A stretch of 64,000 nt of DNA from assembly GCF_042676025.1 (NCBI RefSeq), contig NZ_JBHTJP010000035.1, positions 186,001 to 250,000 on the forward strand. The letters run 5' to 3'. The notes beneath the pieces were generated by a model. The model worked only from the letters and a program-made list of their open reading frames with translations, had not been told where the DNA came from and did no database searches. Below, in pieces: positions 8,786 through 17,606 of this stretch; within the stretch, counting starts at the first letter, position 1; each line of letters opens with the position of its first letter. Source of the stretch: Salinimicrobium gaetbulicola. GTDB lineage: Bacteria > Bacteroidota > Bacteroidia > Flavobacteriales > Flavobacteriaceae. Made by a program: the position numbers and the translations under genes.

Positions 8786-9334
8786 TTAGAGTTCCGGATT
8801 TTTACTGCGCAATCGTTTATAGATCCTTATTCCCAGCATGAGCATTGCCGCCAAAAGGAAGATCCCGATCACTCCGTAGATCCAATTAACAGCATCCCGA
8901 ACTATAACAAGAAAGACCACCGCAAACAGGATGAGGGTGGAACCTTCATTCCATAAACGCATTTGGTTGGATGTCCATTTAACAATGTCTTTTTGAAGTT
9001 CTTTAAAGATCCAATGGCACTTGAGGTGATAGAGATATAATAAAAAGACAAAGCCCAGCTTCACCAGCATCCAGTCCATTCTTAACCAGTAAGGATTCAG
9101 AAATAGCAGCCAGAAAGCGAACACACTGGCAAGAACAGCCGATGGCCAGGTTATGATATACCATAACCTTTTGGTCATCAATTTAAGCTGATTTGTCAAA
9201 AATGACCTTTCAGGCTCCGGTTTTTCGGTTGCTTCAATGTGATAAATAAACAGTCGGGGAATGTAAAAAAGACCTGCAAACCAGGTGATCACAAAGATCA
9301 GGTGGAGGGCTTTAATGTAATTGTAGTATTCCAA
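8786..9334 (-). CDS. hemJ: Protoporphyrinogen IX oxidase HemJ
   Basis: The 182-residue membrane protein has four to five TM helices. It begins with the HemJ/UPF0093 signature 'KALHLIFVITWFAGLFYIPR', which carries the conserved His and Arg. HemJ oxidises protoporphyrinogen IX to protoporphyrin IX in the membrane, the penultimate haem step. It is often annotated simply as a CopD-family protein. The start is TTG at 9334, since the upstream frame has a stop before any ATG. Ferrochelatase lies directly upstream on the same strand, and no hemG or hemY is seen in the window. Confidence 0.88.
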   Translation of the reverse strand: MEYYNYIKALHLIFVITWFAGLFYIPRLFIYHIEATEKPEPERSFLTNQLKLMTKRLWYIITWPSAVLASVFAFWLLFLNPYWLRMDWMLVKLGFVFLLYLYHLKCHWIFKELQKDIVKWTSNQMRLWNEGSTLILFAVVFLVIVRDAVNWIYGVIGIFLLAAMLMLGIRIYKRLRSKNPEL

Positions 9335-9395
9335 GTATTGAAGATTTTAAGTTTCAGGCTCATCACTACGCTCCCACTCTCACCAGGCCTTTGAA

Positions 9396-9403
9396 CAAAG
9401 ATA
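9396..9403 (-). promoter_or_regulatory. -7 promoter box upstream of hemJ
   Basis: On the minus strand the sequence reads TATCTTTG with a TTT element 19 nt upstream. It gives hemJ its own promoter with a leader of about 55 nt, separate from hemH. Confidence 0.55.
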
Positions 9404-9445
9404 CGCAATAGGTTTACTTCGGAAAACTTCCGGGAATTAAACTTT

Positions 9446-10477
9446 TTAAGCGGTCACAGGCTGTGTGGCCCACTCATCTACCCAACGCGCCAATACTTTC
9501 ACCCATTCATCACGATCGTTGAGACAAGGCACGACGGTAAACTGCTCCCCACCTACTTCTTCAAAGATCTCTTTTCCTTCCATCGCGATCTCCTCAAGAG
9601 TCTCTAAACAGTCTGAAACAAATGCCGGTGTAACTATAGCAAGCTTTTTAGTGCCTTCAAGTCCCAATCTTTCAATGGTTCTGTCTGTATAGGGTTGCAA
9701 CCATGGGTCGAATCCTAAACGTGACTGGAAGGAAACTGAATAGGAGTCCTTTTCCAGCTCTAAATATTCAGCTACCAGCCTGGTGGTTTCATAACACTGG
9801 TGACGATAGCAAAACTGGTGTGCCGCAGAAGGCGTCTGGCAGCAGCTGCCGTCTATCTTACAATGAGACTTGGTGATATCGCTCTTTCTAATATGCCTTT
9901 TAGGCACCCCGTGATAGGAGAATAAAAGATGTTCGTAATCAACATCCTTCAGTCTTTCTGAAATGCTGTTCGCGAGCACCCGAATGTAATCGGCGTGATT
10001 GTAAAATGCGGGAACAGAGGTGAATTTCATCTGCGGAAAATGCTTCTTCCGAAGTTCTTCTGCCAACACCAGAATGGTTTCGGTGGTAGCCATGGCAAAT
10101 TGCGGGTAAAGCGGAAACAGCAATACCTCATCTACCCCTTGATCATGTAATTCCTGAAGCCCGTTCATGATGTTGGGCTTTCCGTAGCGCATGGCCAGGG
10201 AAATTGGAACAGAGGTGAGATCGTCCACTTTTTTCTGAAGTCTTTCAGAAAGGACAATAAGAGGCGAGCCTTCTTCCCACCAGATCTTTTGGTAGGCCTC
10301 TGCCGACTTCTTGGGACGGGTATTCAAAATGATCCCTCGCACCAAAAGTGTTCGCGCCCAATATGGCACATCAATCACCCTTTCGTCCATCAGGAACTCA
10401 TCGAGGTACTTTTTTACATCTTTTGGATCTGTACTGTCCGGAGACCCTAAATTTACCAGTAAAACACCTTTACTCAT
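9446..10477 (-). CDS. hemH: Ferrochelatase with internal cysteine cluster
   Basis: The protein has 343 residues from the ATG at 10477; an in-frame TTG two codons earlier is less likely. It begins MSKGVLLVNLGSPDS, typical of HemH. The catalytic His is in 'FSYHGVPKRHIRK' (H189). It inserts Fe2+ into protoporphyrin IX. Five cysteines lie within 23 residues just after the active-site loop (C206, C212, C213, C223, C228). Some bacterial ferrochelatases bind a [2Fe-2S] cluster through four internal cysteines in such a segment, so this enzyme probably carries a cluster. It sits between the AraC regulator and hemJ on the minus strand. Confidence 0.95.
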   Translation of the reverse strand: MSKGVLLVNLGSPDSTDPKDVKKYLDEFLMDERVIDVPYWARTLLVRGIILNTRPKKSAEAYQKIWWEEGSPLIVLSERLQKKVDDLTSVPISLAMRYGKPNIMNGLQELHDQGVDEVLLFPLYPQFAMATTETILVLAEELRKKHFPQMKFTSVPAFYNHADYIRVLANSISERLKDVDYEHLLFSYHGVPKRHIRKSDITKSHCKIDGSCCQTPSAAHQFCYRHQCYETTRLVAEYLELEKDSYSVSFQSRLGFDPWLQPYTDRTIERLGLEGTKKLAIVTPAFVSDCLETLEEIAMEGKEIFEEVGGEQFTVVPCLNDRDEWVKVLARWVDEWATQPVTA

Positions 10478-10494
10478 TTTCAAAAATTTATGCT

Positions 10495-10502
10495 CAAAAA
10501 TA
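10495..10502 (-). promoter_or_regulatory. -7 promoter box of hemH
   Basis: Minus-strand TATTTTTG matches TAnnTTTG and lies 17 nt before the ATG at 10477, giving a leader of about 12 nt. Two short inverted repeats lie upstream, TCACTTAAAAGTGA at about 10517-10530 and AAGCCTGATAGGCTT at about 10542-10556. The second could also be a weak end signal for the AraC gene. Confidence 0.5.
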
Positions 10503-10570
10503 CGATTAATAAAACGTCACTTAAAAGTGATCTTCAAATTAAAGCCTGATAGGCTTATCGACGGGACTTA

Positions 10571-11488
10571 TTAACCGGCGTCTGAGGTAAGTGACATTAA
10601 ATACTTCTTTGGAGTGGTCCCGAACTTCTTTTTAAATGCCGCAATAAAATGACTGGACGTGCTGTAGCCAACTTTCAGCCCTACTTCATTTACATTGTAC
10701 TCTCCACTATCTAAAAGTTTACGGGCATACTCCATTTTATAATCGAAAAGGAAACTGAAAACCGAATCTCCATAGATCTGCTTAAAGCCTTCCTTTAATT
10801 TCTTCAGACTAAGGCCGATTTCCCTTGACAACTCATGAAGCGATGGTGGTTCAGCCATATTCGCGATCACGATATCCTTGGCCTTCCTTATTTTCAGAAC
10901 ATTTTCTTCGTCTGTCAGGAAAGGACATTGCTCAACATCGGGCTCCTCAGACCGGTTGAAATACAAACTGAGCAGTTCATATGCCTTTGCTTTGTAATAC
11001 AGATTCTTGATAGTGGGTACAATATTGTAGTTGGCCAACTGGTTGAGCACGATCACCATGCCCGGCGAAAGCGGGGCGTCTTTGTAATACTGCTTATCCC
11101 GATTCTCCAGGTTCAAAAAGCTGATATATCCGGCTTCTTCGGAAAAGAGCGCGTGAAACTTCTTTATGGAGATCACAATGGAGAATACCCAGCTTTTAGG
11201 CTCCAGCTGAAGGTCTATCGGCAAATCCCTTTTTGGATTGTACAAGAGTAAGGAATTCTCTTCAAAAAGGGGGATTTTATAACTCCCTCCATTAAAGAAG
11301 AACTTGCCTTCCCCTTTCCCTGAAAAATGAAATTGTATAAACTTACTGTTGATGTTTCGGGTCACCTTTACAGGCTCTTTCTGCTCATTGGTAAACTTTA
11401 AAAGGTAGAAGCCCTCTTCGAGTTTTGTCTTTTCAAAAATCCCTCCAGCGATATTTTTTTCATTTTCTTCCATAATGATCTTGATCAT
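10571..11488 (-). CDS. AraC-family transcriptional regulator divergent from hemA
   Basis: The protein has 305 residues from the ATG at 11488; an ATG at 11473 is equally possible, while the longest frame starts with TTG at 11512. The N-terminal 190 residues form a cupin-like sensor region. The C-terminal ~100 residues hold two AraC helix-turn-helix motifs ('LHELSREIGLSLKKLKEGFK' and 'VNEVGLKVGYSTSSHFIAAF'). The PchR-like second helix pair suggests an iron or haem-related role. Position between hemH and the divergent hemACDEFB operon makes it the best local candidate for controlling haem synthesis. The ligand is unknown. Confidence 0.9.
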   Translation of the reverse strand: MIKIIMEENEKNIAGGIFEKTKLEEGFYLLKFTNEQKEPVKVTRNINSKFIQFHFSGKGEGKFFFNGGSYKIPLFEENSLLLYNPKRDLPIDLQLEPKSWVFSIVISIKKFHALFSEEAGYISFLNLENRDKQYYKDAPLSPGMVIVLNQLANYNIVPTIKNLYYKAKAYELLSLYFNRSEEPDVEQCPFLTDEENVLKIRKAKDIVIANMAEPPSLHELSREIGLSLKKLKEGFKQIYGDSVFSFLFDYKMEYARKLLDSGEYNVNEVGLKVGYSTSSHFIAAFKKKFGTTPKKYLMSLTSDAG

Positions 11489-11549
11489 AAAATAAAGGAC
11501 AAATTTGCCCAATTTTTTCTCAAACCCCTAGTTTCATGGTAAAATTACG

Positions 11550-11557
11550 CAAAAATA
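11550..11557 (-). promoter_or_regulatory. Candidate -7 promoter box of the AraC regulator
   Basis: Minus-strand TATTTTTG lies 62 nt upstream of the ATG at 11488. No good -33 element is visible, so the call is tentative. Confidence 0.4.
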
Positions 11558-11641
11558 TGATTTACATCAGTTTTTTCCCTAAAATCACGTGCAGCGACAA
11601 AAAATGTACTTTGAGCGTTGTTTTTTAAAATAGCCTTAGCT

Positions 11642-11649
11642 TAATTTTG
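11642..11649 (+). promoter_or_regulatory. -7 promoter box of the hemACDEFB operon
   Basis: TAATTTTG matches TAnnTTTG, with TTG 21 nt upstream (11618-11620). It ends 24 nt before the hemA ATG. The 153-bp stretch between this box and the AraC start would hold any AraC operators. Confidence 0.65.
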
Positions 11650-11673
11650 TTAGCTGAATTCGTAATCAGGTAA

Positions 11674-12933
11674 ATGGAGGATTATAACATTTCAAGAGGA
11701 AAGCATTTTTATACTATAGGCCTTAGCTACAAAAAGGCCGATGCTGAGATAAGAGGACATTTTAGTCTTAGTGACGAGGGTAAGAAAAACCTATTACAGC
11801 AGGCAAAAGTAGAAGGCATTGATGGCTTGATCGTCACTTCTACCTGCAACAGAACCGAAATTTACGGTTTTGCTCAGCACCCTTTTCAGTTAATCAAACT
11901 TTTATGTGAGCACACTCACGGTACTGTAGAAGAGTTTGAGAAAGTCGCTTATGTATATAAGAACAAAGAGGCCATCTCACATATGTTTCGTGTGGGAACC
12001 GGGCTGGACAGCCAGATCCTTGGGGACTTTGAGATCATAAGTCAGCTAAAGATTGCCTTTTTACAATCCCGTGAAGCCGGCGTTGGAAATCCCTTTTTAG
12101 AAAGATTGATCAACGCGGTGATTCAGGCGAGTAAAAGGATCAAGAATGAGACCCAGATCTCTTCCGGAGCAACCTCGGTAAGCTTCGCCTCTGTACAATA
12201 TATCCTGAAGAATTTCGAAAACCCCGCCGAAAAGAACATTCTGCTTTTCGGGACCGGAAAAATAGGCCGCAACACTTGTGAGAACCTGGTAAAGCATACC
12301 AAAAATGATCATATCACCCTTATTAACCGTACCAAAGATAAGGCTGAAAGGATAGCGGGTAAATTCAATTTGACTGTAAAAGATTATGTAGACCTGCAGG
12401 CAGAGATCAGGGAGGCTGATATTCTTATTGTTGCTACTGGGGCACAGAACCCAACCATTACAAAAGAACTTATCTACAATAAAAAAGATCTGCTTATACT
12501 TGATCTTTCGATACCTAAAAACGTAGCCGATGACGTGATGGACCTTCCGGGTGTTACCTTGATACATTTAGACCACCTGTCTCAAATGACCGACGAGACC
12601 CTGGAGCGCAGAAAACAATCCATCCCGCAGGCAAAAGAGATCATCCGCGAAATTGAAACTGAATTCATTCAGTGGCTTGAAACCCGTAAGTTCGCACCAA
12701 CCATCAAGGCCTTGAAGAAGAAATTAAAGGCTATGAAAGACGCTGAAATCGATTTTCAACGCAGAAAGATCAGCGACTTCAACGATTCCCAAGCCGAGAT
12801 CATTAGTGACAGGATCATTCAGAAAATCATGAATCATTTTGCCAACCATCTTAAAGGCGATTCAAATTCGACCGACGAGAGTTTGGAGCTTATTCAAAAA
12901 ATGTTTCAGCTGGAAGAACCTGTGAGAAAATGA
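11674..12933 (+). CDS. hemA: Glutamyl-tRNA reductase
   Basis: The 419-residue protein has the catalytic Cys in 'TSTCNRTEIYG' (C58), a Rossmann NADPH domain ('LLFGTGKIGRNTCENL'), and a C-terminal dimerisation region. It reduces glutamyl-tRNA(Glu) to glutamate-1-semialdehyde, the committed step of tetrapyrrole synthesis by the C5 route. It heads a plus-strand operon; hemC starts inside its stop (ATGA overlap at 12930-12933). The next enzyme, HemL, is not in the window. Feedback control of HemA by haem is known elsewhere but not visible here. Confidence 0.97.
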   Translation: MEDYNISRGKHFYTIGLSYKKADAEIRGHFSLSDEGKKNLLQQAKVEGIDGLIVTSTCNRTEIYGFAQHPFQLIKLLCEHTHGTVEEFEKVAYVYKNKEAISHMFRVGTGLDSQILGDFEIISQLKIAFLQSREAGVGNPFLERLINAVIQASKRIKNETQISSGATSVSFASVQYILKNFENPAEKNILLFGTGKIGRNTCENLVKHTKNDHITLINRTKDKAERIAGKFNLTVKDYVDLQAEIREADILIVATGAQNPTITKELIYNKKDLLILDLSIPKNVADDVMDLPGVTLIHLDHLSQMTDETLERRKQSIPQAKEIIREIETEFIQWLETRKFAPTIKALKKKLKAMKDAEIDFQRRKISDFNDSQAEIISDRIIQKIMNHFANHLKGDSNSTDESLELIQKMFQLEEPVRK

Positions 12934-13850
12934 AAAAAACCATACGCATAGGAACCCGCGATAGTGAACTGGCTTTATGGCAGGCCAACACCGTTAAGAA
13001 CGCTTTGGAGGCCCTGGGTCATGAAACCGAATTGGTTCCTGTTAAATCACAAGGTGATCTTGTATTAGACAAACCTTTATATGAATTCGGCATCACAGGG
13101 ATATTCACAAAAACCCTTGATGTCGCCATGTTAACCGATACTATCGATATCGCTGTTCATTCCATGAAGGATGTTCCTACTGCCCTTCCAAAGGGAATAG
13201 TGGAGGCTGCTGTCATGAAAAGAGCCCATACCCAGGACATACTTCTTCACAAGGGAACAGATTTTCTAAACGGAAAAGGGACCATAGCCACCGGAAGCCT
13301 TCGCAGGCAAGCACAATGGCTGAACAGGTATCCGCAACATGAGGTGGTAGATCTTAGAGGAAATGTCAATACCCGACTTAAAAAATTAGAGGACAATAAC
13401 TGGAACGGGGCGATCTTCGCCGCGGCCGGCCTCGAAAGGATCAATCTTAAGCCTGAGACCTATCTTGATCTTGACTGGATGATCCCGGCACCCGCACAGG
13501 GAGCCATGTTAATAGTTGCCAAGGAAGAAGATGCTTTTTGCAGAAATGCTTTAGCAGCTTTAAATCATGAAGAATCAGAGATCTGCGTCCATATAGAGCG
13601 TGAGTTCCTGCGAACCCTGGAAGGCGGTTGTACCGCCCCAATTGGTGCCCTGGCAGTTATCGAAGAAAACGAGCTCCATTTTAAAGGCGCTCTTTTTAGT
13701 GTAGATGGAACCAAAAAGCTGGATATTGAGAAACGAATCAATGTTTCTGACAGCAAGAACTTTGGAAAGTTATGCGCAGAAGAGATCCTGCAGGCAGGCG
13801 GATCTGAATTAATGAAAGAGATCAAATCAAAACTCGCTCAAAAAGGTTAA
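12930..13850 (+). CDS. hemC: Hydroxymethylbilane synthase (porphobilinogen deaminase)
   Basis: The 306-residue protein has the expected length. D81 in 'HSMKDVP' is the catalytic Asp, and C234 in 'EGGCTAPIGA' carries the dipyrromethane cofactor. It joins four porphobilinogen units into hydroxymethylbilane. The four-base ATGA overlap with hemA indicates translational coupling. Confidence 0.97.
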   Translation: MKKTIRIGTRDSELALWQANTVKNALEALGHETELVPVKSQGDLVLDKPLYEFGITGIFTKTLDVAMLTDTIDIAVHSMKDVPTALPKGIVEAAVMKRAHTQDILLHKGTDFLNGKGTIATGSLRRQAQWLNRYPQHEVVDLRGNVNTRLKKLEDNNWNGAIFAAAGLERINLKPETYLDLDWMIPAPAQGAMLIVAKEEDAFCRNALAALNHEESEICVHIEREFLRTLEGGCTAPIGALAVIEENELHFKGALFSVDGTKKLDIEKRINVSDSKNFGKLCAEEILQAGGSELMKEIKSKLAQKG

Positions 13851-13880
13851 CTTTTTGAGGATATTTATAAAAATCCAGAA

Positions 13881-14585
13881 ATGTCGGCTTCTATAGATAC
13901 TTCTCAAAAGACCCTATTGTCGACCAAAAAACTGGCTGAGCATCAAAAGCAACTTTTGTTGAATTCCGGTTTGGGCCTGGTCGAATATGACTTTATTTCT
14001 GTAAAGCCACAATCTTTTGAGATCAATATAATTCCCCGAAACCTCATCTTTTCGAGTAAAAATGCGGTACTGGCAGTATTAGACCATCCAAAAGTTGATC
14101 TTTTAAAAGAAAGGAAAAGTTTTGCTGTAGGCGTAAAAACTTCGGCCCTCCTTAGAGAAAACGGATTTACGATCGCGAGAATCGCTAACAATGCTGAAGA
14201 ACTGGCATATGAGATCAAAGAGTTTCATAAAATGGAAGAATTCATGTTCTTCTGCGGAAAAAAACGTCTGGATGCCATCCCTTCGCAATTGCGTGAAAAC
14301 GGAATTGGTCTTACTGAAGTTGAAGTTTATGATACCATTCTGAAACCGAAAAAATTTGATCGTATCTTTGACGGGGTTCTTTTTTTCAGTCCCAGCGGGG
14401 TTGAAAGTTATTGTTCAGAGAACGATCTTTCTGAAAGTATTGCATTTTGCATAGGTAACACCACTGCTTCCGAAGCAAAAAAATATACGAACCAGGTAGT
14501 CATCGCCAGTAACCCAAGCATTGAAAATGTGATAGTGCAGGCGGTGAAAAAATTAGGAAAAAAACAGTGGCCCGGGTCACTTTAA
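13881..14585 (+). CDS. hemD: Uroporphyrinogen-III synthase
   Basis: The 234-residue protein has the two-lobed HemD pattern with weak primary conservation, as usual for this family. Recognisable parts are 'LLSTKKLAEHQKQLL' near the start, 'VGVKTSALLRENGF', and the typical 'FFSPSGVESYC' followed by 'AFCIGNTTASEA'. It cyclises hydroxymethylbilane with inversion of ring D. It follows hemC after 30 bp and precedes hemE by 13 bp, and this context makes the call secure. Confidence 0.93.
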   Translation: MSASIDTSQKTLLSTKKLAEHQKQLLLNSGLGLVEYDFISVKPQSFEINIIPRNLIFSSKNAVLAVLDHPKVDLLKERKSFAVGVKTSALLRENGFTIARIANNAEELAYEIKEFHKMEEFMFFCGKKRLDAIPSQLRENGIGLTEVEVYDTILKPKKFDRIFDGVLFFSPSGVESYCSENDLSESIAFCIGNTTASEAKKYTNQVVIASNPSIENVIVQAVKKLGKKQWPGSL

Positions 14586-14598
14586 AAAATCAAAGTAG

Positions 14599-15621
14599 AT
14601 GATAAAGAACGATTTATTTCTTAGAGCTTTAAAAGGTGAAACGGTAGAACGTCCACCGGTATGGATGATGAGACAGGCAGGACGCTACTTACCTGACTTT
14701 ATGAAGCTGAAGGAAAAATATGATTTTTTCACGCGCTGTCGCACACCCGAACTGGCTACCGAGATCACGGTGATGCCAATTCATCAGGTGGGCACAGATG
14801 CGGCTATACTTTTTAGCGACATTTTAGTGGTTCCGCAAGCGATGAATATTGAGGTGGAAATGAAACCCGGAGTTGGGCCATGGCTTCCAAATCCTGTTCG
14901 CAGCATGGAAGCCGTGAACAAAGTGATCGTGCCAGATGTTCACGAAACCCTCGGCTACGTAATGGATGCTGTGAAAATGACCAAAAAGGAGCTCAACAAC
15001 GAGGTGCCATTGATCGGTTTCGCCGGTTCCCCATGGACTATACTTTGTTACGCGGTGCAAGGCCAGGGTTCTAAAAACTTTGATATTGCCAAAAAATTCT
15101 GTTTCACACAGCCACAAGCAGCCCACACATTGCTTCAAAAGATCACAGATACTACCATTGCTTATTTAAAAGCCAAGGTAGAAGCCGGTGTTGACGCTGT
15201 CCAGATCTTTGATTCCTGGGGAGGAATGCTATCTCCCAGAGATTATGAAGAGTTCTCATGGAAATATATTCAGCAGATCATTGATGCTTTAAAAGATGAC
15301 ATTCCTGTGATCGCTTTTGGAAAAGGATGCTGGTTCGCACTAGATAAAATGGCAGTTTCAGGCGCTTCTGCACTAGGTGTGGATTGGACCTGTTCTCCGA
15401 AAATGGCTCGAAAATTAACCGGTGGCGAGATCACGCTTCAGGGGAATTTTGACCCGAGCAGATTGTATTCTCCGCCTGCAGAAATTAAAGAAATGGTTCA
15501 TACCATGATCGATGAATTTGGAAAAGACAGATACATTGTTAATCTGGGCCACGGAATTCTTCCTGATATTCCGGTTGAAAACGCGATCGCCTTTGTAGAA
15601 GCTGTGAAAGAATACAAATAA
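14599..15621 (+). CDS. hemE: Uroporphyrinogen decarboxylase
   Basis: The 340-residue protein carries the HemE signature 'RPPVWMMRQAGRYLPDF' (Arg residues hold the substrate carboxylates) and 'FAGSPWTILCYAVQGQGSK'. It removes four acetate carboxyls to give coproporphyrinogen III. It is fourth in the hem operon, 13 bp after hemD. Confidence 0.97.
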   Translation: MIKNDLFLRALKGETVERPPVWMMRQAGRYLPDFMKLKEKYDFFTRCRTPELATEITVMPIHQVGTDAAILFSDILVVPQAMNIEVEMKPGVGPWLPNPVRSMEAVNKVIVPDVHETLGYVMDAVKMTKKELNNEVPLIGFAGSPWTILCYAVQGQGSKNFDIAKKFCFTQPQAAHTLLQKITDTTIAYLKAKVEAGVDAVQIFDSWGGMLSPRDYEEFSWKYIQQIIDALKDDIPVIAFGKGCWFALDKMAVSGASALGVDWTCSPKMARKLTGGEITLQGNFDPSRLYSPPAEIKEMVHTMIDEFGKDRYIVNLGHGILPDIPVENAIAFVEAVKEYK

Positions 15622-15654
15622 TTCCGGCTCTTCCAATTCGGAAAAAAGTAAAAG

Positions 15655-16557
15655 ATGAAAGAGAAGTTCTACGCATATATTCAGAATCTGCAGGATAAGA
15701 TCACTTCCGGTTTGGAAGAGATCGACGGAAAAGCTGTTTTCAAGGAAGACCTATGGAAACGCAAGGAAGGTGGCGGCGGAAGGACCCGTGTCATTGAAGA
15801 CGGAGCAGTTTTTGAAAAAGGGGGCGTAAATATTTCAAAGGTTCACGGACCGCTGGCACCAGCCATGCAGAAATACTTCAATGTTGGAGACGTGAATTTC
15901 TTTGCCTGCGGACTAAGTCTTGTGCTTCATCCGAAAAACCCGATGGTACCAACTGTCCATGCTAACTGGCGATATTTTGAGATGTACGACAAGGACGGCA
16001 AAGTGATCGACAGCTGGTTTGGCGGCGGACAGGACCTTACTCCTTATTACCTTTTTGATGAAGATGCGACACATTTTCATTCGGTTTGTAAGGCAGCTTG
16101 TGACCGTCACGACCCCGGTTTTTATTCTGAATACAAACAAAAATGCGACGAATACTTCTGGAATTCCCATAGAAATGAAGCCCGCGGCGTAGGCGGATTG
16201 TTCTTTGATTATTGCAAGGCTTCCGAAGAGAGATCTATGGAAGACTGGTACAACTTCGTGACCGACGTAGGAAACAGCTTTTTAGAAGCCTACATACCTA
16301 TAGTGAAAAGAACTATGGACCTGCCTTATTCCGAAGAACAAAGAAAATGGCAGGAAATAAGACGCGGTCGTTATGTTGAATTCAACCTGGTGCATGATAA
16401 AGGAACCCTTTTTGGATTAAAGACCAACGGAAGGATTGAAAGCATCCTTATGAGCCTTCCGCCGCATGTCCAGTGGGTCTATGACCATCATCCCGAACAC
16501 GGCAGCGAAGAAGAAAAATTGATCAAGGTACTGGAACAACCCAGAGAATGGGCTTAA
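15655..16557 (+). CDS. hemF: Oxygen-dependent coproporphyrinogen-III oxidase
   Basis: The 300-residue protein shows the HemF motifs 'GGGGRTRVIEDGAVFEKGGV', 'HANWRYFEM', 'WFGGGQDLTPYY', and 'FNLVHDKGTLFGL'. It uses O2 to form protoporphyrinogen IX. The oxygen-independent HemN type is not in the window, which fits an aerobic lifestyle. The gene lies 33 bp after hemE. Confidence 0.97.
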   Translation: MKEKFYAYIQNLQDKITSGLEEIDGKAVFKEDLWKRKEGGGGRTRVIEDGAVFEKGGVNISKVHGPLAPAMQKYFNVGDVNFFACGLSLVLHPKNPMVPTVHANWRYFEMYDKDGKVIDSWFGGGQDLTPYYLFDEDATHFHSVCKAACDRHDPGFYSEYKQKCDEYFWNSHRNEARGVGGLFFDYCKASEERSMEDWYNFVTDVGNSFLEAYIPIVKRTMDLPYSEEQRKWQEIRRGRYVEFNLVHDKGTLFGLKTNGRIESILMSLPPHVQWVYDHHPEHGSEEEKLIKVLEQPREWA

Positions 16558-16600
16558 AAAGCCAACAGCTACCTGAATAATAAAACTTAAAGCATTTGAT

Positions 16601-17566
16601 ATGTTAATAAGAAACCGAAGATTAAGAACCAACGAAGCCATTAGAAGCCTCGTGCGGGAAACTTCACTATCGCCAAATGATTTTATAGTTCCCCTTTTCG
16701 TAGTGGAAGGAAAGAATGTGAAGGAAGAGATCGCTTCCATGCCAAATTATTTCAGGTTTAGCCTTGACTTGTTGGAAAAGGAAGTGAAGGAGTTGTGGCA
16801 AATGGGTCTTAAATCGGTTTTGGTTTTTGTCAAGGTGCCCGATAACCTCAAGGACAACGAAGGAACAGAAGCGCTTAACAAGGAAGGTCTCATGCAGCGA
16901 GCCATCAAGACCATCAAAAACGCAGTTCCCGAAATGCTCGTAATGACTGATGTTGCTCTGGATCCTTATTCTTCATATGGTCACGACGGAATTGTTGAAA
17001 ATGGAGAAATTTTGAATGACCCTACCACCAAGGTGCTTGCAAAAATGGCACTTTCGCATGTCAAGGCCGGGGCCGATTTTGTTGCACCAAGCGACATGAT
17101 GGACGGCAGAATTTTAGCGATTCGGGAAACTCTAGAAGAAAACAACTTTCACAAGTCAGGCATCATGAGCTACAGTGCTAAATATGCTTCGGCTTTCTAC
17201 GGACCTTTCAGGGATGCGCTTGATTCGGCTCCCGGGTTCGGAGACAAGAAAACCTATCAAATGGATCCTGCCAACCGGGAGGAGGCTATTAAGGAAACTA
17301 TTATGGATATTGAAGAGGGAGCCGATATCGTGATGGTAAAACCCGGACTTTGTTACCTGGACATTGTGCGTGACATTCGCAACGCGGTTGACGTTCCTGT
17401 GGCCGTTTACCAGGTGAGCGGGGAATATGCCATGATCAAGGCAGCTTCAGAAAAAGGCTGGTTGGATCACGATGCCGTGATGCTGGAACAACTTTTATCC
17501 ATCAAACGAGCAGGCGCCCATATGATCGCCAGCTACTTTGCAAAAGACGCTGTTAAATTATTATAA
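16601..17566 (+). CDS. hemB: Porphobilinogen synthase (delta-aminolevulinate dehydratase), Zn-site-less type
   Basis: The 321-residue protein has the two Schiff-base lysines K194 ('YSAKYASAFYGPFRDA') and K247 ('DIVMVKPGLCYLDI'). The metal segment reads 'TDVALDPYSSYGHDG' (about 116-130), where Zn-type enzymes have three cysteines. This one should therefore be the Mg2+-stimulated type. It condenses two ALA molecules to porphobilinogen. It is last of the six hem genes, 43 bp after hemF. No obvious terminator follows. Confidence 0.96.
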   Translation: MLIRNRRLRTNEAIRSLVRETSLSPNDFIVPLFVVEGKNVKEEIASMPNYFRFSLDLLEKEVKELWQMGLKSVLVFVKVPDNLKDNEGTEALNKEGLMQRAIKTIKNAVPEMLVMTDVALDPYSSYGHDGIVENGEILNDPTTKVLAKMALSHVKAGADFVAPSDMMDGRILAIRETLEENNFHKSGIMSYSAKYASAFYGPFRDALDSAPGFGDKKTYQMDPANREEAIKETIMDIEEGADIVMVKPGLCYLDIVRDIRNAVDVPVAVYQVSGEYAMIKAASEKGWLDHDAVMLEQLLSIKRAGAHMIASYFAKDAVKLL

Positions 17567-17606
17567 GGCAGTATCAAGCAATACTTTCTTTAATTACTTT
17601 TAACGG

